64,000 bases of DNA from assembly GCA_021232515.1 (NCBI GenBank), contig JAJPOQ010000140.1, positions 62,001-126,000 on the forward strand, in the 5' to 3' direction. Below the pieces are notes generated by a model. The model was not told where the DNA came from and ran no database searches. It was given only the letters and a program-made list of their open reading frames with translations. Shown one piece after another: positions 35,190 through 42,819 of the stretch; within the stretch, counting starts at the first letter, position 1; every line of letters starts with the position of its first letter. The stretch is from Lentisphaeraceae bacterium (GTDB lineage: Bacteria > Verrucomicrobiota > Lentisphaeria > Lentisphaerales > Lentisphaeraceae). The position numbers and the translations under genes are program-made.

Positions 35190-35975
35190 ATGATTTTTGA
35201 AGAAAAGCTGATTTTCTTTCCGGAGGCTTATCCCATTGGGGAGTGGTCTCCGAAGCTTGATGCATCATTGAAACTTCAAGAAGTTTGGTTTGTATCAGAC
35301 GACCGCCATATTCATGGATGGTACCTCGCACCAGTCGAGCATGCCTCTTCACATGTTTACCTCATTTGCCATGGTAATTCTGGCAATATCACTGATTGGT
35401 TTGTCAAAGCGCAAAACATCGCAAAGCTAGGGTTGCCGGTCTTACTGTTTGATTACAGAAGTTATGGCAAGAGTGAACAAGGACCTTTAAGTGAGAAGGG
35501 TATATATGAAGACAGCAGTGCTGCTATTCGTTTTTTAAATGATAAGGGTTTTGCGAATGATCAGATCATTGTTCATGGTATATCCCTAGGTGGTGGCGCG
35601 GCTACTTATTTGGCATCTGAAAATGATTTGGCCGGCCTTGTTTTAGAATCTACTTTTACTTCAATTCCAGATATGTGTTCCAAACTTTACCCATTTATTC
35701 CAAAGTGGGTCGTAGGGACAAAGTTTGCTAACCTTGAGAGGGTGAAAGGAATTTACGTTCCTTCAACAATTCTTCATGGCACGGCAGATTTGCTTATTCC
35801 ACACTCAATGGGAGAGAGTCTTTATGCTGCCATGGAGAACTCGACAAAGAAGAATTTTATATCTATAGATGACGCGGGACACAGCGACTTGATGGAAACT
35901 GCCGAAAAAGTGTATATCTCCGGCATTAAGAAAATGCTATTAGAAGATGTCGGTGTTCAACTAACTGCTAGTTGA
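35190..35975 (+). CDS. Alpha/beta hydrolase (BEM46/YfhR-like)
   Basis: 261 residues from the ATG at 35190, chosen because GGAGG lies five bases upstream; a GTG two codons earlier overlaps that site. HGWYLAP, then CHGNSGNITDW (oxyanion region), HGISLGGG with the nucleophilic Ser, HGTADLLIP (acid) and DAGHSDL (catalytic His) complete the triad. The layout resembles the BEM46/ABHD13-type serine hydrolases. No signal peptide is obvious, although the first 15 residues are hydrophobic (MIFEEKLIFFPEAYP). Likely a cytoplasmic esterase or peptidase; substrate unknown. It ends one base before the convergent rimO stop. Confidence 0.85.
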   Translation: MIFEEKLIFFPEAYPIGEWSPKLDASLKLQEVWFVSDDRHIHGWYLAPVEHASSHVYLICHGNSGNITDWFVKAQNIAKLGLPVLLFDYRSYGKSEQGPLSEKGIYEDSSAAIRFLNDKGFANDQIIVHGISLGGGAATYLASENDLAGLVLESTFTSIPDMCSKLYPFIPKWVVGTKFANLERVKGIYVPSTILHGTADLLIPHSMGESLYAAMENSTKKNFISIDDAGHSDLMETAEKVYISGIKKMLLEDVGVQLTAS

Positions 35976-37334
35976 TTAGACTATTTCTCCAAAAAGATCG
36001 TAAGCGTCTGCTTCAAAGATCTTAACTTTAACAAATATCTTGTCACCGATACTTTCGTCGTATTCAAAGTGAACTTGATTGTCGACGTCTGGAGCATCGC
36101 CTTCAGTTCTGCCAACACAACGAGTATTTCCTTCTTCATCTTCAAATATATCTTCGATGATAACATCGACTGTTTGATCGACAAAGCGTTGGTTTTTCTC
36201 GTATGAGATATCTTGCTGAATTTCCATGAGCTCATTTTTGCGACGCTCAGCAGTTTCTTTGTCTGCATATTCGTCAAAATTGTGAGCATGAGTATTCTTT
36301 TCGTGAGAATATGTGAAGATACCAACACGGTCAAATTTTTGCTGTTCTACAAATTCTTTGAGCTGTTCATATTGTTCTTCATCTTCACCAGGGTGACCAA
36401 CTAGAAGAGTGGTTCTCATGGTAACGCCAGGAATTTTTTCTCTGAACTTATCCAAAAGAGCTTCAGTACGTTTTCTAGTAATGCCACGACGCATAGTCTT
36501 GAGAACTTTATCGCCAGCGTGTTGAAGTGGCATGTCGATATATTTACAGATGTGCTTGGTATTTGAAAATGTGTCAATCAATTCATCTGTAACAGTAGTT
36601 GGATAAAGGTATAGAAGTCTTACCCAGTACTCATTTGCATCTAGTTTATCTAGAGCTTGTAAAAGTTTTGCGGTATTCGAGCCATCCTTTAAGTCAGAAC
36701 CATAGCCTGTAGAATCTTGAGAAACTAGGATTATTTCTTTGATGCCTTGATTAAGAAGTGCTTGAACTTCTTTGACGACTGAAGTGATAGTACGGCTTCT
36801 AAGTTTTCCTCTAAAAGTCGGGATAGCGCAGAAACTACATTTGTGGTTACAGCCTTCAGAAATCTTTACATAAGCGTAATGTGAAGGAGTCACTAAAAGT
36901 CGTGGGGTATTTTCGTCATATAAATAAACTGGTAAGTCTTCTTTGACGAAAGTATTTATGCTTGGCGTTTTTCTAAGAATATTTTGAACCATATCGCCGA
37001 TCGATGTTATCTCGTCTAAGCCGAGAAAAAGGTCAACGTCTGGGTGATTTTTTTTCGTTTCTTCAGGTGATCTTTGTGGAAGACAGCCAGCAACAACAAC
37101 TTTTCTGTGTCGTTTCTTTTTCTTCCATTGAACCGCATCCATGATAGCATCGTTTGATTCTTGACGAGCACCGTCGATGAAGCTGCAAGTGTTGATCACA
37201 AAGATGTCAGCATCATTTAAATCATTAGTCAAAGAGACTCCACTGGTTGCTAGATTGCCTAACATGACTTCAGTGTCGACGAGATTTTTTGCGCAACCTA
37301 AGCTGCTTACACATATTTTAGCGGATTTTGGCAT
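35976..37334 (-). CDS. rimO: Ribosomal protein S12 methylthiotransferase RimO
   Basis: 452 residues. N-terminal UPF0004 domain with SSLGCAKNLVDTEVMLG (RimO-specific CAKNxVD motif), INTCSFI and VVAGCLPQR supplying the three Cys of the auxiliary [4Fe-4S] cluster. Radical-SAM motif C162-x3-C166-x2-C169 in EGCNHKCSFCAIP, followed by FRGKLRSR. The C-terminal TRAM domain begins about 385 (RFVDQTVDVIIEDI). It thiomethylates the conserved Asp of ribosomal protein S12. The MiaB alternative is excluded by the motif. Confidence 0.96.
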   Translation of the reverse strand: MPKSAKICVSSLGCAKNLVDTEVMLGNLATSGVSLTNDLNDADIFVINTCSFIDGARQESNDAIMDAVQWKKKKRHRKVVVAGCLPQRSPEETKKNHPDVDLFLGLDEITSIGDMVQNILRKTPSINTFVKEDLPVYLYDENTPRLLVTPSHYAYVKISEGCNHKCSFCAIPTFRGKLRSRTITSVVKEVQALLNQGIKEIILVSQDSTGYGSDLKDGSNTAKLLQALDKLDANEYWVRLLYLYPTTVTDELIDTFSNTKHICKYIDMPLQHAGDKVLKTMRRGITRKRTEALLDKFREKIPGVTMRTTLLVGHPGEDEEQYEQLKEFVEQQKFDRVGIFTYSHEKNTHAHNFDEYADKETAERRKNELMEIQQDISYEKNQRFVDQTVDVIIEDIFEDEEGNTRCVGRTEGDAPDVDNQVHFEYDESIGDKIFVKVKIFEADAYDLFGEIV

Positions 37335-37466
37335 ATACCTAAAGTTCTGAAAATTAATTGGTTATTGTAAAATTCGCGATAAGATAGGCATGACTCTGAC
37401 AAAATCAAATAGATTGCTGCCATTTGTACGGTAGTATAGTTAGGATAGTAAACTTTGAGGTTAGTT

Positions 37467-37829
37467 TTGAAGATTTCAGACATAGTGATATTTCGAATTG
37501 CAGTTTTACTTGGCTTTATAAATATTGTCCTCGGTACTTTAGGTGCCCATGCTATAAAGTTTGAGTCGGGTTACCATAAAGAACTTTTTAATACGGCTTT
37601 GCTCTACCAATCAATTCACATCCCCGTTTTACTGTTCATCTCTTTGTTTTCTATGAGAAAACAGGGAATGGCTATGACTGGCGGTCTACTTGGTTTTTGT
37701 TGGCCTTTATTTTTAAAGGGAGCTACAGGTATTGGCCTTGGTCCGATCGTACCTACTGGCGGCATGGTTCTTATGTTTGCATGGATTTGGATGCTATTTT
37801 CGGGAAATAAAGAGAAAAACAGCCAGTGA
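37467..37829 (+). CDS. DUF423 family membrane protein
   Basis: 120 residues. A TTG start at 37467 has GAGG six bases upstream; an earlier TTG at 37455 lies before that site. Four membrane helices. LLGFINIVLGTLGAHAIK near the N terminus and YQSIHIPVLLF in the second helix are the family signature. The LGAHAIK motif is followed by FNTALLYQSIH. These small inner-membrane proteins (YgdD-like) have no established function. TATAGT at 37433-37438 may be part of its promoter. Confidence 0.85.
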   Translation: MKISDIVIFRIAVLLGFINIVLGTLGAHAIKFESGYHKELFNTALLYQSIHIPVLLFISLFSMRKQGMAMTGGLLGFCWPLFLKGATGIGLGPIVPTGGMVLMFAWIWMLFSGNKEKNSQ

Positions 37830-37906
37830 CGGCATGTCTGGGCTATTATCTTGAGAATTATCTTTTATTGTTAGTTGTTAATTAAACGTAAATCACGAGT
37901 TACTCT

Positions 37907-39496
37907 TTGATAAAAAAGTTGTTTAGAAAACTTTTCGGGCGCCAAAAGCCTGAAATAGAAGCTGTTCCAGCCGTAGTCCCAGAAGAAAAACCTCGCCCTT
38001 CTACGCCGGAAAGCTCTAAAAAGAAAAAACCAGAATTTCAACGTTCGGAAAATCAGTCCGAAGGTAAAAATAAACACCAGAAAACTCATAAAAAGAGACA
38101 AGATAGAGGTCATGGTGAAAATCGCCGCAAGGCAGACTTGCCATCGAAATCAGTTTCAGTTAAAGCATCTGAGCCAGAAAAAGGCTGGGAGCCAGAGTCT
38201 ATTCCAGAAGTTTCAGAAGGAACAAGTTTTTATTCTGTAGGTCTTTCAAACCCAGTTTTACATGGTATCCACGATCTAGGTTTTGCAAAATGTACTGAGA
38301 TACAGGCGATGACTTTACCAGAAGCCCTTAAGGGAAGAGACATAGCAGGTAAAGCTCAAACAGGAACTGGTAAAACAGCCGCATTTCTAATCTCAATTTT
38401 CGATTATTTTATTAAAAACCCACTAACAGAGCCTTACTCAGGAACTCCAAGATGTTTGATCTTAGCTCCGACTCGTGAGTTGGCCGTACAGATTGGTAAA
38501 GATGCTGTAGAGCTAGGTAAATACTGTGATGCAAAAACAGTTACCGTTTACGGCGGTATGGATTTTGAAAAACAAGCTCAAGAGTTTTATGAGAGAGTTG
38601 ACATACTAGTTGCAACTCCTGGTAGACTCCTCGACTACACACGACGCAAAATCGTTCAGCTAAATAAAGTAGAGCTTCTAGTTCTCGATGAAGCTGACCG
38701 CATGTTGGATATGGGTTTTATACCAGATGTTCGTCGAATCATCGGTCAGGTCCCACACAGTGATCGTCGAATAACTCAGCTTTACAGTGCGACTTTAAGT
38801 GATGCTGTTATGAATCTTGCTCAACGTTGGATGAAGAAAGAGTATCACATAGTTGAAATCGATCCAGAAACAGTGGTTTCAAATGACGTTGAACAGATAG
38901 TTTACATGGTTTCAGCAAAGCAAAAGGTCCCTATAATTCTTTGGTATCTTAAAAATGAACCAGTTGAAAGAATGATTATCTTTACAAATAGAAAAGATGA
39001 ATCGCTCGCACTTTCAGATAGGCTTTTTGAGTATGGTATAGACCTCGAACTTTTGACTGGCGATGTAGCTCAAAAGAAAAGAATGAGAATTCTTGAGAAG
39101 TTTAGAGCTGGTGAAGTTAAAGTCATAGTTGCAACAGATGTTGCGGGCCGTGGCATACATGTCGACAATGTCAGCCATGTGTTTAATTATGAATTACCTT
39201 ACGAAGCAGAAGACTATGTTCACCGTGTTGGTCGAACAGGTCGAGCTGGATCACAGGGTAAAGCGATAAGCTTCGCTTGTGAAAATAGTGCTTTTGAACT
39301 TCCTTCAATTGAAGAATATATTGGCCATTCATTGACTTGTTGTAGCCCAGAGTCTGAGCTGTTAGAAGAGTGTGAAAAGGTTCGTGAAGCTCCAGTCAGA
39401 AAGAAGCAACACAATAATAACCGTAGTAGAAATGGTAATGGTAATAATCGACATAGAAATAATAGAGGAAATGGACGTAACCATAGACGTTCGTAA
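37907..39496 (+). CDS. DEAD-box RNA helicase with basic extensions
   Basis: 529 residues, TTG start at 37907. A basic, low-complexity N-terminal extension of about 90 residues (KKKKPEFQRSENQSEG and similar) precedes a complete helicase core. Core motifs: GFAKCTEIQAMTLP (Q motif), AQTGTGKTAAFL (I), APTRELAVQI (Ia), VATPGRLLDY (Ib), LDEADRMLDMGF (II), YSATL (III), IIFTNRKDE (IV), ATDVAGRGIHVDNV (V) and YVHRVGRTGRAGS (VI). The tail is an Arg/Asn/Gly-rich RNA-binding stretch. Most like RhlE/RhlB. It should act in RNA decay or ribosome assembly. The antiporter gene starts 21 bases downstream. Confidence 0.95.
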   Translation: MIKKLFRKLFGRQKPEIEAVPAVVPEEKPRPSTPESSKKKKPEFQRSENQSEGKNKHQKTHKKRQDRGHGENRRKADLPSKSVSVKASEPEKGWEPESIPEVSEGTSFYSVGLSNPVLHGIHDLGFAKCTEIQAMTLPEALKGRDIAGKAQTGTGKTAAFLISIFDYFIKNPLTEPYSGTPRCLILAPTRELAVQIGKDAVELGKYCDAKTVTVYGGMDFEKQAQEFYERVDILVATPGRLLDYTRRKIVQLNKVELLVLDEADRMLDMGFIPDVRRIIGQVPHSDRRITQLYSATLSDAVMNLAQRWMKKEYHIVEIDPETVVSNDVEQIVYMVSAKQKVPIILWYLKNEPVERMIIFTNRKDESLALSDRLFEYGIDLELLTGDVAQKKRMRILEKFRAGEVKVIVATDVAGRGIHVDNVSHVFNYELPYEAEDYVHRVGRTGRAGSQGKAISFACENSAFELPSIEEYIGHSLTCCSPESELLEECEKVREAPVRKKQHNNNRSRNGNGNNRHRNNRGNGRNHRRS

Positions 39497-39517
39497 CTTT
39501 GCCGATTTAGGATTATT

Positions 39518-41329
39518 ATGCAATACATTTTAGGAGCTGCTGGTGGTGATCATGGACCAGCAATATTGGCCGGAGCAAGCCCACTTTTATTAACCGCAGT
39601 CATTATCATAGTTGGTAGTGTTGCGGGTTTGGTAGCTCACAAATTCAAACTTCCAGCTTTGACAGGGCAGATTATTGCCGGTGTTTTCCTAGGTGTTTCA
39701 GGTTTTCACCTTTTAGGTCATGTCGAAGAAAAAAGTCTTGCCTCAATTACTAGTTTCGCCATAGGGCTTATTGCCGTTACAGTCGGAGCTCACTTAAACT
39801 TTCGTTTACTACACAACTCCCTAAGGCGTATTCTACAGATCGCTATAGCTGAGTCTTTAGCAGCTTTTGCTTTTGTGTTTTTTACCTTAGAGTATTTTAA
39901 TCCGCTTAAGTTAGCGGATAATATGCAAGTTCCGATTTATTTGTTAATTGCATCATTAGCCTGTGCGACTTCGCCGGCTTCTTCACTACACGTTATTAAA
40001 GAGAAAAAAGCCAAGGGTATCTTGGTTAAAACGATGGTAGCAGTTATTGCTATCGACAACCTTATTTGTTTAGCCATTTTTGAAACCGTTCGAGCTTTTG
40101 CTAAACTTGAGATAGCTGGAGCGACTATTTTTGAAACAGTGCTTCCTGGTGTATTGAGTTTCGTTATTGCCGGTTCAGTTGGTTTTTTAATTGGCTTTGG
40201 TCTTCATAGTTATTCAAAATTTGTTCAGAAGAAGTATCAGTCTCAATCAAGAAGCGTTGTCAATTCAATTCTCTTTACGGTGATGATGATCGCAATCATG
40301 CTTTGTCATGGTCTGTGTGAATACTTGAAATTTATTTGGTTGGATTCAGGCTTTGGATTAAATCCATCTCCACTTATGGCAAATATGGTCATGGGTGTTG
40401 TCTTGGCAAATACCTCGGACTACAAGGATCACTTACTTGAGCAGTTTGAGCTCATGGAACAAGCGGTATTTACCTGTTTCTTTACTTTGGCCGGCATGCA
40501 TCTCAATCTTAGCTCATTGAGTGGTGATGTTCTTTGGACTGCAGTTATTTATCTTGGTGCCATGTGTGTCGGTAAAGGTTTTGGTTCTTCCATTGCTGCG
40601 ATGTTTGGTTCTGCAACGAAAAATTTATCTAAGTTTATTGGTAGGACTTTGCTGGTTCAGGGAGGTTTGACCATTGCTTTGGTCATCATCATAAGTGAGG
40701 ATAGTACCTTTGCTGCATTTAGTAGTGATATAACCGCGGCGATATTAGCTTGTGTTGTTGCTACGGAGCTTATAGGAACAGTACTGATCAGTAAGACTTT
40801 AGACTCAGCCAAAGAGAGTGGGAATGATCGAACGAGGCTTATCGAGTTTTTGCAAGAAGAGTACATACTGCCATGTATGTTTGCGCGGGATAAGTTCGAA
40901 GCTATTGAGGAGTTATGTCACTTTATGGTAAAGACTCATAAGATGAAGATGCCTGTAAGTGAATTGACTGAAAAAGTTATTGCTAGAGAGAAGGAGATGC
41001 CTACCGGTATTGGTGAAGGAATCGCTGTCCCTCATGCTAGGTTGGAAGCCATGACTGGTCCTACAGACAAGATTATGGGTGTTATGGCTCTTTGTAGTCC
41101 ACCAATTGATTTCGGCGCTCCAGATGAGAAACCGGCAGAACTAGTTATTTTGGTTATTACTCCTGAAAATCACAGTGAAAGACACTTGGAAGTTATCGGT
41201 GCTATTGCGAGAATGATGCAGCATACAGAGATTCGCGATGCGATCTTAAATGCTACTTCAGCAGCTGAGATTCATGAGATTATTCACTCAGAAGAAGCAG
41301 AGAGCTTCAATTACTTCTTACATAACTGA
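39518..41329 (+). CDS. Kef/CPA2-type cation:proton antiporter fused to a PTS EIIA domain
   Basis: 603 residues. Residues about 20-430 contain some 11-12 membrane helices of the Na+/H+ exchanger (CPA2) family, with GQIIAGVFLGVSG in the second and ATSPASSLHVIKEKKAKG, then IDNLICLAIFE in the transport core. From about 440 to 590 a PTS EIIA-2 (fructose/PtsN-like) domain follows: EKMPTGIGEGIAVPHARL-like with H506 at the phosphorylation site, then PPIDFGAPDEKPAELVILVITPE. A phosphorylatable domain on an antiporter suggests control of ion flux by the nitrogen-PTS. Start close behind the helicase gene; the 3' end overlaps cobS by 12 bases. Confidence 0.9.
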   Translation: MQYILGAAGGDHGPAILAGASPLLLTAVIIIVGSVAGLVAHKFKLPALTGQIIAGVFLGVSGFHLLGHVEEKSLASITSFAIGLIAVTVGAHLNFRLLHNSLRRILQIAIAESLAAFAFVFFTLEYFNPLKLADNMQVPIYLLIASLACATSPASSLHVIKEKKAKGILVKTMVAVIAIDNLICLAIFETVRAFAKLEIAGATIFETVLPGVLSFVIAGSVGFLIGFGLHSYSKFVQKKYQSQSRSVVNSILFTVMMIAIMLCHGLCEYLKFIWLDSGFGLNPSPLMANMVMGVVLANTSDYKDHLLEQFELMEQAVFTCFFTLAGMHLNLSSLSGDVLWTAVIYLGAMCVGKGFGSSIAAMFGSATKNLSKFIGRTLLVQGGLTIALVIIISEDSTFAAFSSDITAAILACVVATELIGTVLISKTLDSAKESGNDRTRLIEFLQEEYILPCMFARDKFEAIEELCHFMVKTHKMKMPVSELTEKVIAREKEMPTGIGEGIAVPHARLEAMTGPTDKIMGVMALCSPPIDFGAPDEKPAELVILVITPENHSERHLEVIGAIARMMQHTEIRDAILNATSAAEIHEIIHSEEAESFNYFLHN

Positions 41330-42091
41330 TTCTAAAAGTAGTACTATGCTGCTAGCAATGATGACAAGCTCACTTATTTGTTGGCAGCCACCAAGACAAT
41401 CACCAGTTATTCCTCCCAGTTGTTTCTTAAAGAATAGAGCTAGTAGTGTTAATGTGACTAGCAGTGGAATAACTAAATAGAAACTTCCAGGCTGAAGTAA
41501 GAAGAGTGGAGATATACCAATGATCGAGGCTGTCGCAAGTGAGACTTTTGACATCTGAGCTACAGGCTTTGACTTAGCAGAATCACTTTCTTGAACATAG
41601 GGCATGAAGTACATAAGTAGTCCGGCATTGAGTCTACTTAAACTGTGACCCGCTAAGTAAATAAGAAAAAATACACCCGGACCGACTAAGGAAGATAACT
41701 CCCATAAAAGTGAGATTTTCAAAAGAAAAAGTAAGATAAGACTGACTGTGCCATAAGTGCCAATTCGAGAGTCTTTCATGATCTTAAGTTTTTGTTCTTT
41801 AGTCCATCCGCCTCCAAGTCCATCGGCCATGTCAGCAAGCCCATCTTCATGAAAAGCACCAGTTAGAATTACCGAGGCAACTAGCATAAGGCTTAAGTTA
41901 GATAACTGAGAAAAGTATGGAGTGGCAAAGTAATACGGTAGAAAAGAGAGAGAGCCAATAATTAAGCCAATAAGAGGGAAGTAGCGACCACAGTTTTCGA
42001 GGTACTCATCCTTAAAATCATACTTTGGACTTGGGATCCTCGTGAAGAATGTAAGAGCAGTTAAAAATATTTTTATTTCACGAGAAAGCAT
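41318..42091 (-). CDS. cobS: Adenosylcobinamide-GDP ribazoletransferase (cobalamin synthase)
   Basis: 257 residues from the ATG at 42091, which gives the usual family N terminus (LTALTFFTRIPSP); an ATG 51 bases upstream adds a tail unlike the family. GAFHEDGLADMADGLGGGWT is the CobS metal/phosphate motif and MKDSRIGTYG follows. Five or six membrane helices. The enzyme joins adenosylcobinamide-GDP and alpha-ribazole at the inner membrane, the last assembly step of B12. No other cob gene is near and no cobalamin riboswitch was seen in the short upstream gap, so it may serve salvage. Confidence 0.92.
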   Translation of the reverse strand: MLSREIKIFLTALTFFTRIPSPKYDFKDEYLENCGRYFPLIGLIIGSLSFLPYYFATPYFSQLSNLSLMLVASVILTGAFHEDGLADMADGLGGGWTKEQKLKIMKDSRIGTYGTVSLILLFLLKISLLWELSSLVGPGVFFLIYLAGHSLSRLNAGLLMYFMPYVQESDSAKSKPVAQMSKVSLATASIIGISPLFLLQPGSFYLVIPLLVTLTLLALFFKKQLGGITGDCLGGCQQISELVIIASSIVLLLESVM

Positions 42092-42160
42092 AAAGTTATC
42101 ATCTGTAGTTAGCGAATAAGTTGTCCAAAAGTATATTGCCAAAACAAAAAGGAAATCTGG

Positions 42161-42808
42161 ATGCGTTTTTTTATTTTATTGACCTTAATAATTTTGACTT
42201 CTTGTAACGATGATAAAGGCTCATTTGCCAGTGAAGCTAGTTTCGAAGGTGTGTGGCAGCGGTATAAGGTTGAAGTGGAAAATAAAGTAGGGAAGTTGGA
42301 TTTTAAATTCAATGAACCAGCTACTTTGGCGAGTCTCGATCAATTGAAAAAAGAAACATCCTTAGAATTGCCTGACGAGGTTTTAGAGCTTTACAAAATG
42401 GGTAATGGTCAGGCTGAAGATGGTTTTGCCCTTTTTCGTGGTATGACTTTACTTTCTATTTCTGAAGTGATTAAGAATTGGCAGCAAATGAAAACTGTAA
42501 AGCATAAAGAAATGACTCTACATAAAGAGGGGCGTGTAAAAGCCGACTACTGGAATGAGAAATGGTTGCCCATTGCAGCAGATGCTGGAAATAATTATAT
42601 CTGTGTAGATTTTGACCCAGTACTAGGTGGTTCAAAAGGGCAATTGATTAGAGTTTATACAGATGCGAATATTCGCGAGTTTATCGCTAAGACACCAAAA
42701 TCTTACTTTGCCGCTCAAGCAGCTGGCCTCAAAAATGGCCAGCTAAAGTTTGATGACTTTGGAGTTGGACCTTTTACTCTGGAAGAACTAAAAGCTCAAT
42801 CAGAGTAA
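42161..42808 (+). CDS. SMI1/KNR4 (SUKH) domain lipoprotein
   Basis: 215 residues. A lipoprotein signal ends in LTSC at residues 12-15, so Cys15 is lipidated. The domain from about 50 shows LKKETSLELPDEVLELYKMGNGQ, the SUKH opening, then GFALFRGMTLLSISEVIKNW, KWLPIAADAGNNYICVDFDP and RVYTDANIREFI. SUKH proteins are best known as immunity proteins of contact-dependent toxins and as cell-wall regulators in fungi. No toxin gene is next to it, so a housekeeping envelope role is as likely. Convergent with valS (11-base gap). Confidence 0.85.
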   Translation: MRFFILLTLIILTSCNDDKGSFASEASFEGVWQRYKVEVENKVGKLDFKFNEPATLASLDQLKKETSLELPDEVLELYKMGNGQAEDGFALFRGMTLLSISEVIKNWQQMKTVKHKEMTLHKEGRVKADYWNEKWLPIAADAGNNYICVDFDPVLGGSKGQLIRVYTDANIREFIAKTPKSYFAAQAAGLKNGQLKFDDFGVGPFTLEELKAQSE

Positions 42809-42819
42809 AAGTCTAGAGG

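Noticed and set aside
35044-35352. 102-codon frame on the minus strand upstream of nusA
   Set aside because: It covers the hydrolase start and divergent promoter region on the opposite strand, has low-complexity sequence and no ribosome site.
37871-38113. 80-codon hydrophobic minus-strand frame (Phe/Arg-rich)
   Set aside because: It is antisense to the Lys-rich N terminus of the DEAD-box helicase; Lys codons read backwards give Phe.
42092-42160. Cobalamin riboswitch upstream of cobS
   Set aside because: The gap is under 70 bases and has no B12 box.
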